Origin: Sphingobacterium sp.
GTDB taxonomy: Bacteria; Bacteroidota; Bacteroidia; SpSt-205
Direction: 5' to 3'
Length of the DNA: 11,131 bases
NCBI GenBank assembly: GCA_028276345.1
Contig: JAPYWM010000023.1
Coordinates: forward strand, 1-11,131
The position numbers and the translations under genes are program-made. Positions 5,829 through 11,131 of this stretch are shown here, piece after piece; position 1 is the stretch's first letter; the number at the start of each line of letters is the position of its first letter. A model generated the notes under the pieces. It worked only from the letters and a program-made list of their open reading frames with translations, had not been told where the DNA came from and searched no databases.

Positions 5829-7767
5829 CTACAACCTGTACACCGCCTCTTTCGCCTGGTTGGATAGTCATCTGCGCTTGCAGGCCATAGATATGCTCTA
5901 ATCTTGTCCGGAGATTAGAAAGACCTATGCCATGCGGGCTATTCCCTGCCGGGAAACCAGGCCCATTATCAGCTACGATAACTTCCAGTCTGTCACTCAC
6001 TTGGAAAACCCGGAGGTGGATGGTAGTGGGACGCATTTGCTTAGCGACGGCATGTTTGATGGCATTTTCTACGAGGGTTTGAATGGTAAAAGGAGGAATA
6101 AACGCCTCAGGAAGGGGTTCTGGTACCTCCCAGTGCAGGATGAGGCGAGCCCCATAGCGCTGTTTTTCTATTTCAAGGTAGTCCTGTACCAGGGCCAACT
6201 CTTCGGAGAGGGGGATGAGGAGGTGTTTGGCCAGGTCCAGGCTGCGGCGCAGAAGCTGTCCTAAGCGCGAGAGCAACTTTTCGGCTAAGGTGACATCCTC
6301 GTAGAGGAGTCCCTGAAGGGTGTGAAGGGCATTGAAGAGGAAATGGGGGCTAAGCTGGTGGCGCAGGGCTTGCAAGCGGGCTTCGTGAGCAGCTTCATAA
6401 AGGGAGAGGTGTCGCCAGCTAATCCCCACATAGCGACCGAAGCGCTCTAACCACAGAAGGTCCTCTATGGTCAGGGGCGAGCGCACCGCCCCAATCAGGA
6501 GCCAGTAGGGTTCGCCTAAGGGGATAGCGGCTTCAAAGTGAATCCAGTCAGGGACAGGCGGCGGCTTGCCCTGACGTCTAAGCCATAGCCCCTGCGGTCC
6601 CGGCGCCTGTGTTAGCGCCGCTCCCTCCACATCCCAGTACTGCTTTAGGAGCGCTCTTACCCGTCGCTCCAACGTGCCAACATCCGGCACATCCCATAGG
6701 AGGGGAAGCTCCCGCTCTAAAAGGCTGCGCCGCTGGGCTCGCCGCCGCCGCTGATACAGGCCATACAAAGCTCTTATCCCACCTATTGCCACGAGGCCCC
6801 CGCCTACCCCGCCACCAATAAGCCACCAACCATTCACCTCCTGGAAAGGCTTTCCTACGCCTACTACCCACGCCGCCGCTAATAAAAGCGCCAAGAGATA
6901 AAAATACCGCTCCCGGTGTGTGAGGATTTTATAGGCGTTTTGCAAGAAAGGTATCAGCCGATTGCTGGCAATTGTCCCAAATAGAAGAGGAAGCCACACG
7001 GAATCATAGGTATAGACCCATAGGAGCCACAAAAGCCCGTATGCGATCTTCCAGGGGCCTTTTAGCCAGAAACCCATACTTCCTAACACGGCGCCTGCGA
7101 GAAGGTTTGCCTGAGCGGGCCAGAGCCAGGTGCTTAGAGCCGCTATGAGCGCTGCTAAAACACCAGCCCACCACCGCCAGAAACTCCACCCTATTCCAAG
7201 CATTCCCACCGTTAGCCACGCCCACCCCTCCTCTTCCGCATACGCCACATAGGCCCACCATAGCCACAAACCACATGCCAATAACAGCCACCCCAACCCC
7301 ATTAGCATACGCCCGCTGAGCGCCACATACCGACGCAGCGAAATCATAAACCACCCCACCAGAAGGCCCCCCGCCCACACAATCAAGCCCAGACTGATCC
7401 CCACCCCCAGACTCAGGACACTCTGAAACCACCCTAAAACGGGATACAACCGAAACTCTGCAAAAAGCAAGTGTTTCTCCCCCTTGCGCTGCACTTCGTA
7501 GAGAAAGAGCGTCGTCTCGGCCCGTCGAGGCGGAATACCCACCTGGCAGGCCGGCGCATAATCTATCCTTACTAAGGTGTCTCCGAGCAGAAAAGGCCGC
7601 TCCTCGCGGAAGGGGAGCTTGCCTGTGAGCAAATACTTGCAGTCCGCGAGGGCCTCCCAGCGCAGGCCATCGGTCAGGTGTGGCTGCCGCAAAAGAAGCC
7701 CTACACCTATGGTCCAGACCACTACTTGTGAAGCCCCTACGGCCCAGCGCCGAAATGTAGGCCCCAT
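5749..7767 (-). CDS. LytS/YehU-type sensor histidine kinase
   Basis: This 672-residue kinase has a first membrane helix at about 8-26, an extracytoplasmic segment of about 80 residues, then a multi-helix membrane region (about 109-335) very rich in tryptophan. A basic linker (RRRRAQRR, from 339) leads to a GAF-like domain (about 355-455) and a His_kinase (PF06580)-type core. The phosphoacceptor motif is QLSPHFLFNALH with H475. ATP-binding elements are TLVENAIKHAV (N568), VADNGPGFP (599-606) and HGIGLSNLR (612-620). Kinases of this class normally signal to LytTR response regulators, but none is in the window. It starts 3 bases after the pyruvate kinase stop and has no promoter of its own that I can see, so it is likely co-transcribed. 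Its Pro/Ser-rich tail after about residue 650 lies in the 80-base antisense overlap with the PUR gene. The ligand sensed is unknown. Confidence 0.92.
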   Translation of the reverse strand: MGPTFRRWAVGASQVVVWTIGVGLLLRQPHLTDGLRWEALADCKYLLTGKLPFREERPFLLGDTLVRIDYAPACQVGIPPRRAETTLFLYEVQRKGEKHLLFAEFRLYPVLGWFQSVLSLGVGISLGLIVWAGGLLVGWFMISLRRYVALSGRMLMGLGWLLLACGLWLWWAYVAYAEEEGWAWLTVGMLGIGWSFWRWWAGVLAALIAALSTWLWPAQANLLAGAVLGSMGFWLKGPWKIAYGLLWLLWVYTYDSVWLPLLFGTIASNRLIPFLQNAYKILTHRERYFYLLALLLAAAWVVGVGKPFQEVNGWWLIGGGVGGGLVAIGGIRALYGLYQRRRRAQRRSLLERELPLLWDVPDVGTLERRVRALLKQYWDVEGAALTQAPGPQGLWLRRQGKPPPVPDWIHFEAAIPLGEPYWLLIGAVRSPLTIEDLLWLERFGRYVGISWRHLSLYEAAHEARLQALRHQLSPHFLFNALHTLQGLLYEDVTLAEKLLSRLGQLLRRSLDLAKHLLIPLSEELALVQDYLEIEKQRYGARLILHWEVPEPLPEAFIPPFTIQTLVENAIKHAVAKQMRPTTIHLRVFQVSDRLEVIVADNGPGFPAGNSPHGIGLSNLRTRLEHIYGLQAQMTIQPGERGGVQVVVTLPLAPLSPKTIPPGRSQSPGAAPS

Positions 7768-7770
7768 GGG

Positions 7771-9228
7771 CTACTCTACGGTAGTGATGTGAAGGGTATT
7801 GGTACGGCGTCGCGCCCGCAGCGGCATAGAAACAGCAAAGACCACCCGATCCCCTTTCTCCACATAACCCAGGTCCCGGAGAATATGCAAGACGTCCTGA
7901 ATAGTCTCATAGGTGCCATCATGGTTGCGATAATAAAAGGTACGCACGCCCCACAGAAGGCCCAAGCTATTCAGGATACGTGGGTTAGAAGTGAAAATAA
8001 AAATGTCCGTAGAGGGGCGCCAGCGGGCCAGCTCATAGGCTGTGTAGCCGGAGTAGGTCAGCCCCACCAGGACTTTGGCTGGGAGTGCCGAGGCGAGGGC
8101 GCAGGCTGTCCAGCAAACCGCATCCGACTCGAAAGTGGGAGAGTCCGGCGCAGGCCGGCCGGACCGCTCATAGATGCGCGGGTCCTGCTCCGCCTTGCGC
8201 AAAATGCGCTGCATGTACTCTACGGCTTTCACTGGAAAGGCACCCATGCTTGTCTCACCGCTAAGCATAACGGCATCTGCCCCATCCAGGACAGCATTGG
8301 CCACATCTCCAACCTCTGCCCGGGTGGGCGTAGAATTTTGAATCATACTCTCCAGCATCTGAGTCGCTACAACAGCTGGCTTTCCAATACGAGCGCATGT
8401 CTCTATAATATTTTTTTGCCAGAAGGGCACTTCTTCTATGGGTATTTCCACACCAAGGTCTCCCCGGGCAATCATCACCCCATCACTGGCCGCTACGATG
8501 GCTTCAATATTTTCTAAGGCTTCTGGCCGCTCAATCTTGGCCATAACCCGAATGGAAGCGCCGAAACGCCGCAAAAACGCTTTGACATCCAGGATGTCTT
8601 CTACTTTTCGCACGAAGGAGAGCGCCACCCAATCCAGGGCTTCTCGGACGATTTCATGCAGGTCTGCCCAGTCCTTCTCGGAAAGCGTGGGCAACGAAAT
8701 AGGGCGTCCGGGCAGGTTGATACCTTTGCGGCCAGCGATGCGGTCACCCGCTACCACCTCCAGCTCTACCTCTCCTACCCCATCCGTACGTAAAACCCGC
8801 AGCTGAACTCGACCATCTTCCACCAAAACCGTATCGCCCGGCTGCACATCTTTAGCCAGCGTCTCGTACTCAACAGGCACAGAGGGCGGCCGGAGATCCT
8901 TGACCTGCGTACTAAAAATAACCCGATCCCCCGGCCGTACAGGCAGCGCTTCTGTCATCTTTCCGATACGCATCTTGGGCCCCTGAAGGTCCGCCAGGAT
9001 TCCCACCCGCGTCCGCAAAGAGAGGTTAAGCCGGCGAATCTCCCGAATAAAGTACCGGTGCTTCTCCCAGTCTCCATGACTGAGATTGAGCCGGAAAATA
9101 TCCACACCTGCCAGGATAAGCTCCTGCAAAATAGCCGGATTCTCACACGCCGGCCCTACCGTAGCGATGATCTTTGTACGATTGTAGGTTAGCTTCTGGG
9201 TCATGCCCGTTCCCGTAGGTCCACTCAT
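7771..9228 (-). CDS. pyk: Pyruvate kinase
   Basis: This enzyme makes pyruvate and ATP from phosphoenolpyruvate and ADP, the last step of glycolysis, in the cytoplasm. It is 485 residues from the ATG at 9228 (477 from the alternative ATG at 9204), the normal bacterial length. Markers in order are the N-terminal TKIIATVGPA (18-27), FRLNLSHG (45-52), a B-domain at roughly 90-190, the catalytic-lysine segment MAKIERPEALENI (K231), VMIARGDLGVEIP (251-263), ATQMLESM (288-295), PTRAEVGDVANAVLDGADA (301-319) and MLSGETSMG (321-329), then the C-terminal regulatory domain. LQGPKMRIG carries Lys85 where K+-dependent enzymes have Glu, so K+-independent activity is predicted. I favour 9228 because a -7-like box ends 4 bases before it. 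The histidine kinase follows after 3 bases. Confidence 0.97.
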   Translation of the reverse strand: MSGPTGTGMTQKLTYNRTKIIATVGPACENPAILQELILAGVDIFRLNLSHGDWEKHRYFIREIRRLNLSLRTRVGILADLQGPKMRIGKMTEALPVRPGDRVIFSTQVKDLRPPSVPVEYETLAKDVQPGDTVLVEDGRVQLRVLRTDGVGEVELEVVAGDRIAGRKGINLPGRPISLPTLSEKDWADLHEIVREALDWVALSFVRKVEDILDVKAFLRRFGASIRVMAKIERPEALENIEAIVAASDGVMIARGDLGVEIPIEEVPFWQKNIIETCARIGKPAVVATQMLESMIQNSTPTRAEVGDVANAVLDGADAVMLSGETSMGAFPVKAVEYMQRILRKAEQDPRIYERSGRPAPDSPTFESDAVCWTACALASALPAKVLVGLTYSGYTAYELARWRPSTDIFIFTSNPRILNSLGLLWGVRTFYYRNHDGTYETIQDVLHILRDLGYVEKGDRVVFAVSMPLRARRRTNTLHITTVE

Positions 9229-9232
9229 GCAA

Positions 9233-9240
9233 CGAAGATA
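9233..9240 (-). promoter_or_regulatory. -7-like box (TATCTTCG) of pyruvate kinase
   Basis: On the minus strand TATCTTCG differs from TAnnTTTG at one position and ends 4 bases before the ATG at 9228, the same spacing as the recombinase promoter. It supports a leaderless pyruvate kinase-histidine kinase message separate from the upstream coiled-coil gene. Confidence 0.5.
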
Positions 9241-9296
9241 GGGAAGAGCTATAAGCCCTTGGTCATCGGTAGGGATAGCTACGCACCCGGAAAAGC

Positions 9297-9890
9297 CTAA
9301 AAGGGGAGAAGGCTTCTGAGCAGGTAAAAAATAGGTATCTGCGCCGCAATGAGCCCCGCCACCCACATAATAACCCGCACCTGTGCCCGCAAAATATCCG
9401 CCCGTAAACGCGCCTCCGTTTCGTTCAGATGCAGTAAAAATCGTTTTTCAGTCTCTTGAAGGGTGAGCCTAAGCTTCTCCACCTCGAGGCGATTGTTTTC
9501 TACTTCCGCTCGGACCTTCTCTAACTCTACTCGCAAACGCGCCTCCGTCTCCCGCACTTCTGCATGAACCTTTTCTATTTCCACCCGTAGGCGGGATTCA
9601 GTTTCCCGCACATCTGCTCGTACTTTTTCTATTTCCGCCCGAAGCTTCGCCTCTACCTCCTGAAGCTCCGCCCGAAGCTTGGCTTCTACCTCCTGAAGCT
9701 TCGCCTGCGTAAGAGCGATATCTCTCTTGACGAGAAAGCGCAATTTTATCACGTCTTTCTTCTTAGCCGTTTCTTGCAGGGCATACAGTTCGAGCAAAAC
9801 TTCTACCTGAGCTTCGGCCTGCGCCGGCGAAAAGCCAGCCTCTTGAAGCCGCTTGATAAGGTGGAACGTGTCTATGGGCAGACGAGGCAT
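9297..9890 (-). CDS. DUF1640/CCDC90-like coiled-coil membrane protein
   Basis: This 197-residue protein begins FHLIKRLQEAGFSPAQAEAQVEVL in part (residues 9-32), the typical head of the DUF1640/CCDC90 family whose mitochondrial members include MCUR1. A long charged coiled coil covers about residues 45-170. It is built of near-identical blocks: LQEVEAKLRAE at 65-75 and 76-86, then 18-residue blocks at 87-104 and 105-122 and a diverged third from 123. One C-terminal membrane helix (about 172-192) anchors it, probably with the coil in the cytoplasm. Bacterial members are widespread but of unknown role. The ATG at 9890 is preceded by a perfect -7 box. Its stop at 9297 lies 68 bases before the pyruvate kinase start and no terminator hairpin is seen between them, so read-through into that gene is possible. 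Confidence 0.85.
   Translation of the reverse strand: MPRLPIDTFHLIKRLQEAGFSPAQAEAQVEVLLELYALQETAKKKDVIKLRFLVKRDIALTQAKLQEVEAKLRAELQEVEAKLRAEIEKVRADVRETESRLRVEIEKVHAEVRETEARLRVELEKVRAEVENNRLEVEKLRLTLQETEKRFLLHLNETEARLRADILRAQVRVIMWVAGLIAAQIPIFYLLRSLLPF
9533..9640 (-). repeat. Two 54-bp tandem coiled-coil coding units
   Basis: Units 9533-9586 and 9587-9640 match at about 40 of 54 bases by my alignment. They encode consecutive 18-residue blocks of the coiled-coil protein (residues 87-104 and 105-122). The protein blocks are more alike than the DNA, which indicates an older duplication under selection for the coil. Confidence 0.75.
9640..9705 (-). repeat. Two 33-bp tandem coiled-coil coding units
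   Basis: Units 9640-9672 and 9673-9705 match at 30 of 33 bases and encode the 11-residue block LQEVEAKLRAE twice. The high DNA identity points to a recent, in-frame duplication, and copy number may vary between strains. Confidence 0.85.
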
Positions 9891-9895
9891 TTAGA

Positions 9896-9903
9896 CAAAT
9901 ATA
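9896..9903 (-). promoter_or_regulatory. Bacteroidota -7 box (TATATTTG) of coiled-coil gene
   Basis: On the minus strand TATATTTG matches TAnnTTTG exactly and ends 5 bases before the ATG at 9890, predicting a leaderless mRNA. No TTTG lies at the expected -33 position. Confidence 0.7.
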
Positions 9904-9972
9904 GCAAAACGCCTTCACGTACCGCCCGCATGCCCCCTTAATCCGTCATAGGCCGGTGCTCTCTAAGCGGCA

Positions 9973-9980
9973 TACCTTTG
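9973..9980 (+). promoter_or_regulatory. Bacteroidota -7 box (TACCTTTG) of recombinase gene
   Basis: TACCTTTG matches TAnnTTTG exactly and ends 4 bases before the ATG at 9985, again predicting a leaderless mRNA. The 94-base region 9891-9984 holds this promoter and the divergent coiled-coil promoter, and I see nothing else in it. Confidence 0.7.
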
Positions 9981-9984
9981 TGGC

Positions 9985-10842
9985 ATGTTAGAAAGCTTCC
10001 TGAAGGTGCTGCGCTTGGAGGGGCTAAGTGAGCATACCTTAGCGGCGTATGAGCGAGACCTACGGGGATGGGGAGATTTCTGCCGGGCCCACTATGCCTG
10101 GGACCCCACGGCGACCGTAGAAGCCTGGCTGCGTGTAGAACCTCCTATGGTCCGGGCTTGGCTCCGGACCTTCCGCCGGCCTATCACGCGTGCCCGCAAA
10201 GTCGCCGCCCTCCGCCGCTTCAATACCTACATCCATCGCCTGACTGGCGGGAAAAGCTGGGGCTTCCCAATCGACCCCATCAAGCTCCACCCTAACCTCC
10301 CCAAAGCCCTCCCCAAACAAAGCCTGCTCGCCGCTTATGAGACCTTGGACAGCCTCGGCCATACCTGGCCCATCCTTCGCGACCGCCTCGTTCTGGAACT
10401 TTTATACGGTTTAGGCCTACGGCGCAGCGAAGCCGCTACGCTTCGCCTGGATCAAATACACTTCTCCTTAGGACAGATCCACATCTTAGGCAAAGGCCAG
10501 CGCTGGCGCATCCTTCCCCTTTACCCCCGCTTAGAAAGCCTCTTGCAGACTTACCTCACGGCCCGCGCCCAGCTTGCCCCTTCTCACCCTTACCTCCTCT
10601 GCACCGATGACGGCAGCCCCATTTACCCTAAGCTCATCTACCGCATCGTCCGCCGCTACCTGGGCACGCATCCGCACGCCCTACGCCATAGCTTCGCCAC
10701 CCACCTCCTCAGTGAAGGCGCCCACGTAGAAGCCGTCCGCGAACTCCTGGGCCACGCCTCCCTCACCACCACCCAAAAATACCTCGCCATCACTCCTACT
10801 CACCTTAAGCAAGCCTACCGCCAATTCCACCCCCGCGCATGA
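9985..10842 (+). CDS. xerD: XerC/XerD-type tyrosine recombinase
   Basis: This 285-residue enzyme has the normal Xer length: an N-terminal SAM-like core-binding domain (about 1-90) and a C-terminal catalytic domain (about 105-275). Catalytic residues are all in place: R146 in GLGLRRSEAATL, K170 in ILGKGQRWR, H231 and R234 in HALRHSFATHLL, H257 in LLGHASLTTT, and nucleophile Y266 in QKYLAIT. Xer enzymes resolve chromosome dimers at dif with help from FtsK. The size, the housekeeping setting and the absence of phage or transposon genes favour a chromosomal Xer over a phage or integron integrase, but XerC and XerD cannot be told apart here. A -7 box ends 4 bases before the ATG. The next gene overlaps its stop as ATGA. 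The coding strand is strongly pyrimidine-rich with many CTC and CCC codons. Confidence 0.9.
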   Translation: MLESFLKVLRLEGLSEHTLAAYERDLRGWGDFCRAHYAWDPTATVEAWLRVEPPMVRAWLRTFRRPITRARKVAALRRFNTYIHRLTGGKSWGFPIDPIKLHPNLPKALPKQSLLAAYETLDSLGHTWPILRDRLVLELLYGLGLRRSEAATLRLDQIHFSLGQIHILGKGQRWRILPLYPRLESLLQTYLTARAQLAPSHPYLLCTDDGSPIYPKLIYRIVRRYLGTHPHALRHSFATHLLSEGAHVEAVRELLGHASLTTTQKYLAITPTHLKQAYRQFHPRA

Positions 10843-11131
10843 TGCGTTTCTGGTACCTCCTCAAACTCCTCCGCCACTGGCCCCGCCTCAAAACCATCAC
10901 CCCACATCCCCTAAGACTACTCCGACACCTCATTCAGGGTAAGCCTGACCTACCCATCCAAATAGACCCCGCACAGCCTGAAAAGTTTCTTCAGATTACA
11001 CCGCCGAACCTGTATGGCCTCTTACTCCTCCTCAAAACTGGCCTCAAGCCCCATGTGGTAAAAACCGACGAGCTAAGCTGGGAGTTAGCCCCGGGGCGCT
11101 TCTTCCATACCCGCCTTAGCCCCGGTATGGA
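10839..11131 (+). CDS. Unknown protein, N-terminal part, possible methyltransferase
   Basis: The frame is open from ATG at 10839 to the right edge (97 codons plus two bases). Two adjacent ATG codons (10839 and 10842) are possible starts; the first overlaps the recombinase stop by 4 bases, so translation is probably coupled. The N-terminus is basic and Leu-rich (MMRFWYLLKLLRHWPRLK) and not a clear signal peptide. The last visible stretch, ELAPGRFFHTRLSPGM, resembles the segment just before the SAM-binding glycine motif of FkbM-type methyltransferases (where a DVGANIG-like motif usually follows). That motif would lie beyond the window, so the assignment is weak. Composition matches the recombinase gene, which suggests it is a resident gene. 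Confidence 0.6.
   Translation, partial: MMRFWYLLKLLRHWPRLKTITPHPLRLLRHLIQGKPDLPIQIDPAQPEKFLQITPPNLYGLLLLLKTGLKPHVVKTDELSWELAPGRFFHTRLSPGM

Noticed and set aside
7789..8517. 242-codon plus-strand open frame
   Set aside because: It lies antisense to pyruvate kinase, a strongly conserved enzyme. Its translation shows no domain, and there is no promoter element at its start.
8721..8728. TACCTTTG on the plus strand inside pyruvate kinase
   Set aside because: No start codon of a plausible gene follows. About one such match per 4 kb per strand is expected by chance.
9247..9280. Inverted repeat AGCTAT...ATAGCT upstream of pyruvate kinase
   Set aside because: Six-base arms separated by 22 bases are too short to call an operator or terminator; the region also has no T-run after a stem.
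9229..9366. Upstream extension of pyruvate kinase to an ATG at 9366
   Set aside because: The added residues do not belong to the enzyme family, would overlap the coiled-coil gene, and would run through the -7-like box at 9233-9240.

Overview
The window looks like a compact, fairly GC-rich chromosomal segment from a member of the Bacteroidota or a close relative. Three things point there. It carries a PUR-family (DUF3276-type) DNA/RNA-binding protein typical of that phylum. It has a beta-propeller/OmpA fusion and a LytS-type histidine kinase of the kind common in it. Most importantly, the Bacteroidota-type -7 promoter element TAnnTTTG sits just upstream of the first gene of each transcription unit. 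No Shine-Dalgarno sequence is evident at the starts I inspected. I see no tRNA, rRNA, CRISPR array, insertion sequence or phage gene. Only about 240 bases lie outside genes, in gaps of 68, 70 and 94 bases plus two tiny ones.

Left part (1-5464, all on the minus strand): a tightly packed four-gene operon read right to left. It encodes an exported seven-bladed beta-propeller/OmpA peptidoglycan-binding protein (5464-3143), a membrane-bound GT2 glycosyltransferase (3141-2188, GTG start), a membrane-anchored VWA-fold protein (2191-314), and a lipoprotein (383 to beyond the left edge) whose signal peptide is encoded inside the end of the VWA gene. Joints are 1 nt apart or overlap by 4 and 70 nt. All four products should act in or at the envelope, so this is the best candidate for an undescribed multi-component system.

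Centre (5465-9228): a 70-base divergent promoter region separates this operon from the small PUR-family gene (5535-5828, plus strand). The PUR gene runs 80 bases into the 3' end of a convergent LytS-like histidine kinase gene (7767-5749, minus). The kinase starts 3 bases after the stop codon of pyruvate kinase (9228-7771, minus), so central carbon metabolism and a sensor kinase appear co-transcribed. No response regulator is visible.

Right part (9297-11131): a DUF1640/CCDC90-like coiled-coil membrane protein (9890-9297, minus) with internal DNA repeats is divergent from a Xer-type tyrosine recombinase (9985-10842, plus). The recombinase overlaps by 4 bases a gene that runs off the right edge and may be a methyltransferase.

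The most general observation is the promoter geometry. Four exact copies and one near-copy of TAnnTTTG lie 4, 4, 5, 5 and 11 bases before the start codons of the five unit-leading genes. This predicts leaderless or nearly leaderless mRNAs, while operon-internal genes rely on overlap or near-zero spacing.
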